Part shown: positions 17,240 to 26,179 of the stretch, piece by piece | How the letters are laid out: every line of letters begins with the position of its first letter | Position numbering within the stretch: position 1 is the first letter of the stretch | DNA from: an uncultured Verrucomicrobiota bacterium | GTDB taxonomy: Bacteria > Verrucomicrobiota > Kiritimatiellia > Kiritimatiellales > Tichowtungiaceae | Assembly: GCA_903826865.1 (NCBI GenBank) | Contig: CAIKGD010000038.1 | Coordinates: forward strand, 1 to 32,800 | DNA: 32,800 nucleotides | Reading direction: 5' to 3' | The notes under the pieces: model-generated | The model's database searches: none | The model's input: only the letters and a program-made list of their open reading frames with translations | What the model was told of the DNA's origin: nothing | Position numbers and translations under genes: made by a program

Positions 17240-17265
17240 ATAAAAAGCACTTTTTGTAAAGTGCT
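17240..17265 (-). terminator. Intrinsic terminator after tRNA-Pro
   Basis: On the minus strand AGCACTTT-ACAA-AAAGTGCT (17265-17246) forms a perfect 8-bp stem followed by TTTTTAT. It is 19 bp past the tRNA CCA end. Confidence 0.75.
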
Positions 17266-17283
17266 GTAAATGAATTAGTTAGA

Positions 17284-17361
17284 TGGTCGGAGTGGCGAGA
17301 TTTGAACTCGCGGCCTCTTGCACCCCAAGCAAGCGCTCTAGCCAGACTGAGCTACACCCCG
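17284..17361 (-). tRNA. tRNA-Pro (anticodon GGG)
   Basis: The minus strand folds as a full cloverleaf. The 7-bp acceptor stem CGGGGTG/CACTCCG has one G-T pair. The D arm is TAGCTCAG. The anticodon stem CTTGC/GCAAG encloses the loop TTGGGGT, giving anticodon GGG. The T arm holds GTTCAAATC, the discriminator is A, and CCA is encoded at 17284-17286. It separates the decaying region on the left from intact conserved genes on the right. Confidence 0.93.
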
Positions 17362-17439
17362 AAAGCGTGAGAAGCTATCACGCACTCTATAGGCGGTCAA
17401 CGCGAGACTGCCGGAAAGAATGTTTCGGCGGTCGGATCG

Positions 17440-18315
17440 CTATTTTCCAATGCTTGGAAGGCTGGCGCGGACGCCGGGTTCACCGGCTTTTTGAAAGACA
17501 AGGGGGATATCCTTTGCGGCTTTTTCCCACGGATTGAAGGCGAGCGGGCCGAAGCCGCTGCCCAGCCCGGGAGCCTGACGCAATCCCTGATTGAGATAGG
17601 CTTTGGCGACGATGATGCTGTCGAGCGGGCCGTAACCCAGTGCGCGGGCGGTGGCGATAGCGGATGACAGCACGCAGCCTGTTCCGTGCGAGTGTTTTGT
17701 GTCGAGTCGCGGGCTCGAAAGCCAGACATGGTTTTTACCGTCACTCCAGTAGTCGCTGGAAAGTTCCATGTCGTGCGAACCGTGTCCGCCCTTGATCAAT
17801 ACTTCTTTGACACCGGTGGTAAGCGCTTTCTGGGCGGCGGCTTCAATGTCGGCGGGCGTGGTGATTTCCATGCCGAGCAGGTGTTCGGCTTCGGGGATGT
17901 TGGGGGTGATCAGGTGTACGACGGGGAAAAGTTTTTCTGTGAGCAGTTTCCACGCGGAGGCTTCGAGCAGGAACGCGCCGCTGGATGAAATCAGTACCGG
18001 GTCGCAGACTGTGAAGGGCGACTTGGAGGTCTTGAGGAAAGTTGCGACCATTTCAACGGCAGCGGCGGTGCCGAGCATGCCGAGTTTTACGGCGGCGGGC
18101 GGCAGGTCGGTCTTGAGCGCTTCGAGCTGCGCGGAAAGCATATCGGGCGCGACCCATTCAAGTCGGCCCGTGCCGATGGTGTTCTGGGCCGTCAGTGCGG
18201 TGATAACCGAGCAATCGTGTGCGCCGAGCAGGTTGATAACTTTGATGTCAGCCTGAACGCCGGCGCCTCCGCCGGAATCCGAGCCCGCTACTGTCCAGAC
18301 AATCGGTTTTTTCAT
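17440..18315 (-). CDS. thiD: Hydroxymethylpyrimidine/phosphomethylpyrimidine kinase
   Basis: A 291-residue ribokinase-fold enzyme phosphorylating HMP and HMP-P in thiamine biosynthesis or salvage. The ThiD start motif A-G-S-D-S-G-G-G-A-G-V-Q-A-D-I-K is at about 10-25. C-D-P-V-L-I-S-S-S-G, the T-P-N-x-P-E-A-E segment, the I-K-G-G-H motif and the catalytic H-G-T-G-C all follow in order. It is slightly longer than the common 260-270 residues because of a C-terminal tail. Its start overlaps the stop of the upstream FtsB-like gene (ATGA, 18312-18315), so the two are translationally coupled. A TTCCA-N5-TGGAA palindrome overlaps the last codons. No TPP riboswitch is apparent. Confidence 0.93.
   Translation of the reverse strand: MKKPIVWTVAGSDSGGGAGVQADIKVINLLGAHDCSVITALTAQNTIGTGRLEWVAPDMLSAQLEALKTDLPPAAVKLGMLGTAAAVEMVATFLKTSKSPFTVCDPVLISSSGAFLLEASAWKLLTEKLFPVVHLITPNIPEAEHLLGMEITTPADIEAAAQKALTTGVKEVLIKGGHGSHDMELSSDYWSDGKNHVWLSSPRLDTKHSHGTGCVLSSAIATARALGYGPLDSIIVAKAYLNQGLRQAPGLGSGFGPLAFNPWEKAAKDIPLVFQKAGEPGVRASLPSIGK
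17445..17459. repeat. TTCCA-N5-TGGAA palindrome, copy 1
   Basis: TTCCAATGCTTGGAA lies within the last thiD codons, just before its stop on the minus strand. One of five in this half of the window. Confidence 0.5.
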
Positions 18316-18650
18316 GGTGTTGTCTTTCCGTTTACAGCCGGCGGCGGATTGCTGACGGCTTTTTCGTTGAACTGGTAGATCGTCTCGCCCGGATGGGCGA
18401 AGCCGATCTCGTGGGCGATCTGCTGTACAAAAAATTTGTCGGTGCCGAACCGCTCCTGTTTGAGACGCAGTTCTTTGATGGCTTCTTCTTTGGCGCGGAT
18501 ATCCGCATCCAGCGCATTCTTGGTTGCCTGATAACTGCTGAACTGCGACATCTTGGGCAGGAAGGCGAAAACAACGCCGGTCAGCGCGAGTCCGATCGCG
18601 GCAATCGCGGCATAGCGGTAAATTTTATTCCAGTACTTCTGAGGACTCAC
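18312..18650 (-). CDS. FtsB/DivIC-like septum formation initiator
   Basis: A 112-residue single-pass membrane protein: short cytoplasmic N-terminus, one transmembrane helix at about 13-31, a charged coiled coil at about 37-70, and the DivIC/FtsB-type motif F-G-T-D-K-F-F-V-Q-Q-I-A-H-E-I-G-F then P-G-E-T-I-Y. These proteins bridge FtsL and FtsQ in the divisome and help activate septal peptidoglycan synthesis. The tail after residue 95 is proline-rich and probably disordered. The gene overlaps thiD by four bases (ATGA), and a terminator isolates the pair from eno upstream. Pairing a division gene with thiD is probably just local operon history. Confidence 0.8.
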   Translation of the reverse strand: MSPQKYWNKIYRYAAIAAIGLALTGVVFAFLPKMSQFSSYQATKNALDADIRAKEEAIKELRLKQERFGTDKFFVQQIAHEIGFAHPGETIYQFNEKAVSNPPPAVNGKTTP

Positions 18651-18724
18651 GGCGCGCAGTATAGGGGGAGAGGGATGAATTATGAAATCTGAAATATGAA
18701 AAATTCAGACCCGTGCGGCGGAAT

Positions 18725-18756
18725 AAAAAACGCTCCGGGAAATCCGGAGCGTTTTT
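18725..18756 (-). terminator. Intrinsic terminator after eno
   Basis: AAACGCTCCGG and CCGGAGCGTTT pair around a 5-nt loop. On the minus strand a run of six T follows the stem; the plus strand also ends in five T, so it can work in both directions. It separates eno from the FtsB/thiD pair. Confidence 0.85.
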
Positions 18757-18758
18757 GC

Positions 18759-18773
18759 TTCCATGGATTGGAA
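18759..18773. repeat. TTCCA-N5-TGGAA palindrome, copy 2
   Basis: TTCCATGGATTGGAA lies between the eno stop codon and its terminator. Confidence 0.5.
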
Positions 18774-18777
18774 ACGT

Positions 18778-20100
<1,323 letters not shown>

Positions 20101-20227
20101 CTATACGGACGCCCCCGCACCGCCGCAACCTGAAACAGCCGGAAAATCAGGCGTTAGAGATAGGGGGGGATGGATGCTGTGGGAGTGTGGGAGTGCTTAT
20201 CCTCTGACATCCGACCTCTGATCTCTG

Positions 20228-20297
20228 CTCTCTGACCCCTGACCTCTGACCGCTAAGACGCGAAGAAACGAAGGCCGGGAGAATTTTAGACAGGATA
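20228..20297. repeat. Intergenic inverted repeat, left arm
   Basis: This segment, from TCTGACCCCTGACCTCTGA through AAGACGCGAAGAAACG to TTTAGACAGGATA, reappears inverted and slightly diverged at 23196-23270. It starts in a tract of degenerate CTCTGACC-like heptamers (20203-20251). The arms flank the HAD phosphatase and FGGY kinase genes. The 20053-20517 gap holds no gene. Confidence 0.75.
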
Positions 20298-20451
20298 ACA
20301 GGATTTACAGGATGATTACCGGGCAGGGCGACTTTGGCCCTCTGGATCTTTGCCCCTTTGGACTTTTGACTTCTGACTCTTCTCTCTCAAAACACATTTG
20401 GCTTGAAAGATTTGTCTGATAAGCTCGCGTCTTATTGAAGGAGTGTTTTTT

Positions 20452-20480
20452 CTGCCTCCGGCAGATCCGCCGAAGGCGGA
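20452..20480. repeat. Twin hairpins downstream of the kinase/phosphatase operon
   Basis: CTGCC-TCC-GGCAG is followed at once by TCCGCC-GAA-GGCGGA. On the minus strand they lie about 40 bp beyond the HAD stop codon. No T-run follows on that strand, so they may be an mRNA 3' end structure rather than a classical terminator. Confidence 0.4.
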
Positions 20481-20517
20481 AACTGCTGATCACGGGTTGC
20501 CTAGCGGATTCTAAAAT

Positions 20518-21174
20518 TCATCGGCTGACCTGTTTTTCCGGGTTCAGTTCATGAAAATTCCTGATCGTCCGGTCGGCTCCGGCGTTCCGCAATACTTCAT
20601 CGGAAAACGATGTAGTGACGCCAATGCACTGGGCTCCGGCGGCCTTGGCCGCCTGCACGCCGTTGACGGCATCTTCGAACACCGCGCATTCCTGCGGTGA
20701 AACACCCAGACCCTCTGCTGCCTTCAGGAAAATATCCGGAGCCGGTTTTTTGTGCCGGATATCGTTTCCGGTCACGAGCGCTGTAAAGACCGCAGCATCC
20801 AGCCCGATGGCCTGCAGATTGACTTCCATCTTAAACCGGTCGGCGCTGGTTGCCACCGCCAGCTTGAATCCTGCTGCGGCGGACTTGTGAATAAAATCCA
20901 CCACACCGGCCACCGGCTGAAGCCGTCCCTGCACACATGTTGCGTACAATTGATAAAGTGTCTCCTTGTCGCGCGGCATCACCAACGTAAGGCCGTACTG
21001 CTCAGCCACACCGGCCAGATAACGCTCTTCGCCGGTTCCGATAAACGGTTCGAAATCGGCCGGAGTAACCGTCGTTCCGTAAACCGTTTTAAACAGCAGA
21101 CAGGCAGCTTCGGCAATAAACGCCTCGGAATCGCACAGCACGCCGTCCATATCAAAAATAAAAGCCCGGATCAT
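20518..21174 (-). CDS. HAD-superfamily phosphatase (beta-phosphoglucomutase/Gph-like)
   Basis: A 218-residue HAD subfamily IA protein. Motif I is F-D-M-D-G-V with D8 as nucleophile and D10 as acid/base. Motif II is the T-S-A segment near 115. Motif III is K-K-P-A-P-D, and motif IV is F-E-D-A-V-N-G-V-Q-A-A. A helical cap lies between motifs I and II. Relatives dephosphorylate small sugar phosphates or isomerise phosphoglucose. The start overlaps the stop of the FGGY kinase (ATGA at 21171-21174), so the two are co-translated; a sugar-phosphate or housekeeping phosphatase role in the same pathway is likely. The substrate is not readable. Confidence 0.85.
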   Translation of the reverse strand: MIRAFIFDMDGVLCDSEAFIAEAACLLFKTVYGTTVTPADFEPFIGTGEERYLAGVAEQYGLTLVMPRDKETLYQLYATCVQGRLQPVAGVVDFIHKSAAAGFKLAVATSADRFKMEVNLQAIGLDAAVFTALVTGNDIRHKKPAPDIFLKAAEGLGVSPQECAVFEDAVNGVQAAKAAGAQCIGVTTSFSDEVLRNAGADRTIRNFHELNPEKQVSR

Positions 21175-22838
21175 AACGAAACTCCACTCCGAACCTGTTC
21201 GCGCAGGGCGATCAGGTCTTTCATTACAGTAAACTGATTTTCAGCATACTCCCGGGTGCCGAACAGATCATGAAGCCGTTTGTAGATCGCAAATAGGCGG
21301 TCGTACAGTTCCCGGTTTTCCGGAACCGGTTCGTAGCGTTTTTCCTTCACGCGGGTCATTGCCTGAGCCGCTTTCCCGAAATCCGGAAATACACCGCCGA
21401 CTACCGCGCCGGCCATCGCCGCGCCAAGAGCGCAGCTCTGCTCGTTGTCCGAAACCTCCATGGTACAGCCGAGCACATCGGCATAGATCTGCATCATCAC
21501 CGGACTTTTAATCGATATCCCGCCGCAATTGATGACGCGCTCAACCGGTACACCGTATTCTTTGAAACGCTCAATGATCATCCGGGCTCCAAACGCTGTC
21601 GCCTCGCGCAGTGCACGGAAAATTTCTGCGGGCGTGGTATGCAGTGTGAAGCCGATCATCAATCCGGTCAGCTTCGGATCAGTCAGCAGCGAGCGGTTGC
21701 CGTTATTCCAGTCGAGTGCAAGCAGTCCGCTCTCCCCGGGCTTCAGCTTCGCGGCCTCGCGATCCAGCGCGGCATGGTCAAGTCCGGCGGGCTGGAGCTT
21801 GTGAACATACCAGTTGAAAATATCGCCAACGGCCGACTGGCCGGCTTCCAGGCCGTAGCATCCGGGCAGTACCGACTCATGCGCGATGCCGCAGATGCCG
21901 GGAATGTCAGGAAGTTTCTGATCCAGCGAAGCAACGGCAATGTCGCAGGTGGAGGTGCCGATGATTTTGACCATTGTTCCGGGAGCAACACCGGAGCCGA
22001 CCGCGCCGGCATGTGCGTCAATGATTCCGGCAGCCACCGGAATCCCAGCAGGCAGTCCAAGCTTCTGCGCCCATTCCAGGCAGAGCGTTCCGATTGACTG
22101 ACCGATGTGAAAGGCTTCGTCCGGCAGTGTCTGCCGGACCTTGGAAAGCACGCCGCTGTCGAATGTCCCGAGAAATTTTTCATCGGCGTATCCGCCCCAC
22201 TCCGGGCTGTAGAGCCCCTTATGCCCGGCGGCACAGAGGCAGCGTTTAAGAAGTTCCGGACTCTGCGTGCCGGTTAAAACAGCGGGAATCCAGTCCGGCA
22301 GTTCAACCCAGGTATGCGCAGCGGCAAAAACATCCGGCGCCACACGCGAACAGTGCAGAAGTTTGGCCCAGTACCATTCGGAGGAATAGGCTCCGCCGCA
22401 GGCCGCCAGATACTGCGGGCGCATCGCTTTCGCCTTGGCTGTGATTTCACCGGCCTCCGTATGTGAGGTGTGGTCCTTCCAGAGCCAGGCGTACGCATCG
22501 GAATTATCTGCAAACCGTGAATGAAGCGCCAGCGGCATGCCGCTTTCATCCACCGGAATCGGTGTACTCGCCGTGGCATCCACGCCGATCCCTTTAATAT
22601 CCGCCGGATTAACGCCCGCTTCGGCCAGCGCCGCTTTAACGGTGATCTTCAACCCTTCCAGATAATCCGCCGGGTGCTGCCGCGCGACGTTTGAATCGGC
22701 TGAATCAATGACCACGCCCTTGTCTCCGTGCGGATAGTTAAAGACCCCGGAGCCACGAATTGAGCCGTCTGCCGTATCCGCTGCAATGGCCCGTACCGAG
22801 TTGGTCCCGTAATCAATTCCAATTGTATATGAAGCCAT
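21171..22838 (-). CDS. araB: FGGY-family carbohydrate kinase, ribulokinase-like
   Basis: A 555-residue two-domain FGGY kinase. It starts with the phosphate-binding loop G-I-D-Y-G-T-N-S-V-R-A, keeps D-A-T-A-S-T and G-I-I-D-A-H-A-G-A-V-G-S-G, has the ATP-site segment I-G-T-S-T-C, and ends with I-N-C-G-G-I-S-I-K-S-P and the A-L-G-A-A-M-A-G motif. Length and motifs fit L-ribulokinase, which makes L-ribulose 5-phosphate. I chose the ATG at 22838 because homology begins there and GAGGACAG lies upstream; the open frame extends further but is not coding. A promoter is at 22894-22922. No araA or araD is in the window, so the sugar assignment is by similarity only. Confidence 0.85.
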   Translation of the reverse strand: MASYTIGIDYGTNSVRAIAADTADGSIRGSGVFNYPHGDKGVVIDSADSNVARQHPADYLEGLKITVKAALAEAGVNPADIKGIGVDATASTPIPVDESGMPLALHSRFADNSDAYAWLWKDHTSHTEAGEITAKAKAMRPQYLAACGGAYSSEWYWAKLLHCSRVAPDVFAAAHTWVELPDWIPAVLTGTQSPELLKRCLCAAGHKGLYSPEWGGYADEKFLGTFDSGVLSKVRQTLPDEAFHIGQSIGTLCLEWAQKLGLPAGIPVAAGIIDAHAGAVGSGVAPGTMVKIIGTSTCDIAVASLDQKLPDIPGICGIAHESVLPGCYGLEAGQSAVGDIFNWYVHKLQPAGLDHAALDREAAKLKPGESGLLALDWNNGNRSLLTDPKLTGLMIGFTLHTTPAEIFRALREATAFGARMIIERFKEYGVPVERVINCGGISIKSPVMMQIYADVLGCTMEVSDNEQSCALGAAMAGAVVGGVFPDFGKAAQAMTRVKEKRYEPVPENRELYDRLFAIYKRLHDLFGTREYAENQFTVMKDLIALREQVRSGVSL

Positions 22839-22893
22839 CCCGGCTGTCCTCTCACCGTTTGAGCGCATTGGAAATACACCCGTCAAATTTCGC

Positions 22894-22922
22894 ATTATTC
22901 CGTAATCAGTTGTGTGCGTCAA
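22894..22922 (-). promoter_or_regulatory. Promoter for the ribulokinase-like operon
   Basis: On the minus strand TTGACG (22922-22917), a 17-bp spacer and AATAAT (22899-22894) match sigma-70 boxes at five of six positions each. The start point would be near 22887, about 49 bp before the ATG. Confidence 0.65.
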
Positions 22923-22987
22923 GTTTTGCAATTTGGGTTTCTGATATCCCCCCCCTCCTTTATAAATCCAATCGCATTCCAGGTTGT

Positions 22988-23194
22988 TTACGCCGCATTG
23001 ACGAGTTTCAGTTTCTTGTGTTCCCGGAGCAGTTCCATGTTCAGGTAGCGGGTCTGCCACTTGGCCAGCCATACGCCCAGATCCCGGCGGGCTTCTTCCA
23101 GACTCCTCCGGTCATACAGCCAGCGCAGTTCCATCAGACAATCGTCATCGGCCTTGCGGGGCAGGTGATCGAGCGCGTTGCGTAAAAAGTGGAC
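22988..23194 (-). mobile_element. IS256-family transposase remnant, internally deleted
   Basis: One frame reads V-H-F-L-R-N-A-L-D-H-L-P-R-K, then E-L-R-W-L-Y-D-R-R and W-L-A-K-W-Q. It jumps straight to T-R-Y-L-N-M-E-L-L-R-E-H-K-K and a stop at 22988-22990. These are two characteristic blocks of IS256/Mutator-type transposases that are normally separated by roughly 80 residues containing the final catalytic region. The 5' half of the gene is absent as well. The truncated 5' edge touches the right arm of the intergenic inverted repeat at 23196. Inactive. Confidence 0.8.
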
Positions 23195-23195
23195 A

Positions 23196-23270
23196 TATCC
23201 TGTCTAAATTTCTCCCGGCCTTCGTTTCTTCGTGTCTTAGAGGTCAGAAATCAGAGGTCAGGGGTCAGAT
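23196..23270. repeat. Intergenic inverted repeat, right arm
   Basis: The inverse complement of 20228-20297 with a few changes and one extra heptamer. It includes TATCCTGTCTAAA, TTTCTCCCGGCCTTCG and a GGTCAG-rich tract. It adjoins the IS256 remnant; the remaining bases to 23306 hold no gene. Confidence 0.75.
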
Positions 23271-23306
23271 ATGCAACCCTGAAGCCTGTGGTCTGCGGCT
23301 TGAAGC

Positions 23307-24266
23307 CTACTTGAATATATCCTGCCAGTTGCCTGTTGTTGACGCTTTGGCGTATTCGGTGGAGCGGTTTTCGAAGAAGTTGGCGTGTTCGACGCCGTTG
23401 AGCATGTAGTCGAGCCACGGCAGCGGATTTTCCGGCACGGTGTAGATGCTTTTCATGCCGATGCCGATCAGCCGGCGGTTGGCGATGTAGCGGATGTAGG
23501 CTTTCACTTCGTCGGGCGTGAGTCCTTCAACGGAGCCGAGTTCGAAGGCGAGGTCGATAAAGCGGTCTTCCAGTTCCACTGAGCGTTCAGCGGCGCAGTA
23601 GATCTCGTATTTCAGTTTATCGGTCCAGAGTTCGGGATGCTCTTTGATGAATGTTTTGAAGAGCAGTGCCATGGATTCAACGTGCAGACTTTCGTCGCGG
23701 ATGCTCCAGGTGACGATCTGGCCCATGCCTTTCATTTTGTTGAAGCGCGGGAAGTTCATCAGGATGGCGAAACTGCTGAAGAGCTGGATGCCTTCGGTAA
23801 AGGCGCTGTACACCGCTATGGTCTTCGCCATGTCGAAAGGCGTGTTCATGTTGAAGTTGAGCAGATATTCGTGTTTTTCCGCCATGGCGGCGATTTCCAT
23901 GAAGACGGTGTATTCCTCATCGCCGAGGCCGAGCGTTTCCAGCAGCAGCGAATAAGCGTCCTGATGGACGGCTTCCATCGCGGCGAAGGCGCTGAGCATC
24001 ATGCGGACTTCCGGCACCTTGAAGGTCGGCAGGAAGAGGGTGGAGTAGCCGCCGGCGACATCGACGTCGGCCTGCGTGAAGAACTTGAAAATATTCAGCA
24101 GCAGGTTTTTGTCCTTCTGCGAAATGTTTTCGCTGAAGTCCTTCAGGTCGTCGGCCAGATTGATCTCGCCCGGAATCCAGTGCATCTGCTGCTGTATCTT
24201 GTAGGCTTCAAACGCCCAGTCGTATTCAAACGGTTTGTAGTAAGTTCGTTCTTCTAAAAGCGGCAT
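23307..24266 (-). CDS. nrdB: Ribonucleotide reductase, class I small (beta) subunit
   Basis: A 319-residue ferritin-like R2 subunit that generates the tyrosyl radical used by NrdA. The E98-A-V-H101-x-x-x-Y105 pattern matches the E-x-x-H-x-x-x-Y of class Ia enzymes, so the radical tyrosine is present. Further metal ligands lie in F-T-E-G-I-Q and R-D-E-S-L-H-V-E. It follows nrdA by 49 bp on the same strand, surely one operon. The spacer has TTCATC/TTCAC-like repeats and no terminator. An aromatic Y/W-rich region near the C-terminus fits interaction with the large subunit. The oxygen-dependent class suggests at least some exposure to oxygen. Confidence 0.95.
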   Translation of the reverse strand: MPLLEERTYYKPFEYDWAFEAYKIQQQMHWIPGEINLADDLKDFSENISQKDKNLLLNIFKFFTQADVDVAGGYSTLFLPTFKVPEVRMMLSAFAAMEAVHQDAYSLLLETLGLGDEEYTVFMEIAAMAEKHEYLLNFNMNTPFDMAKTIAVYSAFTEGIQLFSSFAILMNFPRFNKMKGMGQIVTWSIRDESLHVESMALLFKTFIKEHPELWTDKLKYEIYCAAERSVELEDRFIDLAFELGSVEGLTPDEVKAYIRYIANRRLIGIGMKSIYTVPENPLPWLDYMLNGVEHANFFENRSTEYAKASTTGNWQDIFK

Positions 24267-24315
24267 GACTCAGTTCTCCATTTATCTTTCATCGTTCACA
24301 ATTCATCATTCTCTT

Positions 24316-26094
24316 TCACCCTTCACACGACAGGCAGGTGCTTTCCTTGTTGTAGTCGAGAATGTATTCGCGCGGCTTCTGATCCGATACGACATCGGCG
24401 CGCTTAATTGCTTCGCTGCGGACGTAGTAGAGGCTCTTTAACCCCTTTTTCCAGGCCAGCATGTGGGTATTGTGCAGTTCCTGCTTGCTGACCAGCGCGG
24501 GGAAGAAAAGGTTCACGCTCTGCGACTGGCAGACGTACTGCTGACGGTCGGCGGCAAAATCGATCACCCAGCGTTGGTCGATTTCCAGCGCGGTTTTGAA
24601 AACGTCACGCTCCCAGTCAGTCAGGAAGTCGAGATGCTGGGCGCTGCCGCCCTGTGTGATGATCGATTTCCAGACTTCGGAATTATTCTGTCCGTGGCGT
24701 TCGAGCGCCTCTTCCAGATATTTGTTTTTCATCAGCGCCGAACCGCTCTTGGTTTTCTGTGTAAACGCATTGGCGCGGAACGGCTCGATGGACGGGCTGG
24801 TGTTGCCGCAGATAATTGAACTGCTGGCGTTCGGCGCGATGGAAAGCAGATGGGCGTTGCGGACGCCGTACCCTTCGGCGTCCGGGCATTCTCCGCGTTC
24901 TGCGGCCAGCTGTTTGGTCGCGGTCAGTGCCTGCTCCTTGATGTGCTTGAACATCTGCATATTGAGCCCTTTGGCCATTGCGCTTTCAAACGGAATGCTG
25001 TGCGCCTGCAAATACGCGTGGAAGCCCATGGCACCGAGTCCGATGCTTCGCTCGCGCTGCGCCGAAAAACGGGCGCGGCCGATTTCGTCCGGCGCGTTCT
25101 GAATAAACGATTCGATCACGTTATCGAGAAAGCGGACAAGGTCGGCAATAAACTGCGGATGCTCTTTCCATTCGTCGTAGGTTTCCAGATTGACCGAGCT
25201 CAGACAGCAGACCGCCGTGCGCTCCTCGTTGGTCGGCAGGGTGATTTCGCTGCACAGGTTGGACTGATGAACTTTCAGTCCGAGTTTTTTCTGGAATTCG
25301 GGCAGGGCGTCATTGACAGCTTTGTCGAACAGGATATAGGGCTCGCCGGTTTCGATGCGGTTCTGAATCAGCTTCACCCAGATGGTTTTAGCGGAAACAG
25401 TTTTCTTCACCTCTTTGGTATGCGGATCAATGAGATTAAAGCTGTCATCAAAGCCGGGCATGCGCGTTGCCTGGTCAATCAGGTTCATAAACTCTTCGGT
25501 CAGCACCACGCCGTGGTGCAGGTTGGTGGATTTACGGTTCACATCGCCGCCGGTCGGTTTGCGCACATCGAGGAACTCTTCGATCTCCGGATGGTTGACC
25601 GGCAGATAGGCTGCGTAGGAGCCGCGCCGCGTTACGCCCTGACTGAAAGCGAGCATTTCCGAATCAACCACTTTAAGGAAAGGAATTACGCCGGTTGACT
25701 CGGAGCCGTGCGACGTTTTGGAGCCGCAGGCGCGCACGTCGCCCCAGTAGCCGCCGACGCCGCCGCCGAACGACGAAAGCCACGCGGTTTCGGTGTAGTG
25801 ACCGGTGATGCCGCCGCGGCTGTCCGGCACATAGTTCAGAAAACAGGAGATCGGCAGACCGCGGTTGGTGCCGCCATTGGTCAGAATCGGAGTGGCAAAC
25901 ATGAACCAGAGCATGCTGGCGTAGTCATAAATCCGCTGAGCCATAGCAGCATCGTCCGAAAAAGCGGCGGCGGCGCGGGCGAAAGCTTCCTGCGGACTTT
26001 TTTCAGCGGGGAGCATGTAGCGGTCTTCGAGGGTTTTTCGTCCGAATTCGGTCATCAGGCTGTCGCGGGAATAGTCAATTTTTACATTCATCAT
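24316..26094 (-). CDS. nrdA: Ribonucleotide reductase, class I large (alpha) subunit
   Basis: A 592-residue catalytic subunit reducing ribonucleoside diphosphates. C84 (P-I-S-C-F) and C297 (C-C-L-S-S-V-N-L) are the redox pair. N279, C281 and E283 (N-L-C-S-E-I) form the active site, with C281 the thiyl radical site. The C-terminal C-L-S-C is the tail that accepts electrons from thioredoxin or glutaredoxin. It is shorter than the 700-760 residue enzymes and starts directly at the catalytic region, lacking the N-terminal ATP-cone, so dATP overall-activity control is expected to be absent in this subunit. Two adjacent ATGs exist; GAGG spacing favours the second. A paired NrdR-type operator lies 86-133 bp upstream. 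Confidence 0.95.
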   Translation of the reverse strand: MMNVKIDYSRDSLMTEFGRKTLEDRYMLPAEKSPQEAFARAAAAFSDDAAMAQRIYDYASMLWFMFATPILTNGGTNRGLPISCFLNYVPDSRGGITGHYTETAWLSSFGGGVGGYWGDVRACGSKTSHGSESTGVIPFLKVVDSEMLAFSQGVTRRGSYAAYLPVNHPEIEEFLDVRKPTGGDVNRKSTNLHHGVVLTEEFMNLIDQATRMPGFDDSFNLIDPHTKEVKKTVSAKTIWVKLIQNRIETGEPYILFDKAVNDALPEFQKKLGLKVHQSNLCSEITLPTNEERTAVCCLSSVNLETYDEWKEHPQFIADLVRFLDNVIESFIQNAPDEIGRARFSAQRERSIGLGAMGFHAYLQAHSIPFESAMAKGLNMQMFKHIKEQALTATKQLAAERGECPDAEGYGVRNAHLLSIAPNASSSIICGNTSPSIEPFRANAFTQKTKSGSALMKNKYLEEALERHGQNNSEVWKSIITQGGSAQHLDFLTDWERDVFKTALEIDQRWVIDFAADRQQYVCQSQSVNLFFPALVSKQELHNTHMLAWKKGLKSLYYVRSEAIKRADVVSDQKPREYILDYNKESTCLSCEG

Positions 26095-26179
26095 CGCCTC
26101 ATGTGTTATTATCGATTTTTAAAACCTACCATAATTGTCACATTAATCACCATCATCCATCGTGTCGGCAAGCTAAAAA

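Noticed and set aside
17365-17383. GCGTGA/TCACGC hairpin between tRNA-Pro and thiD as a terminator
   Set aside because: Only 6 bp of stem and no T-run on either strand; left unannotated.
9400-18300. TPP or other riboswitch near thiD or the regulators
   Set aside because: No conserved riboswitch core or suitable leader; thiD is internal to an operon with a 4-base overlap.
20203-20251. Heptamer tract (CTCTGACC-like) as a CRISPR array
   Set aside because: The units are 7-8 bp, degenerate and adjacent, with no spacers and no cas genes; treated as intergenic repeat DNA.
22839-23072. N-terminal extension of the ribulokinase-like protein
   Set aside because: The extension overlaps the operon promoter and the IS256 remnant in another frame, and family homology begins at the Met at 22838.
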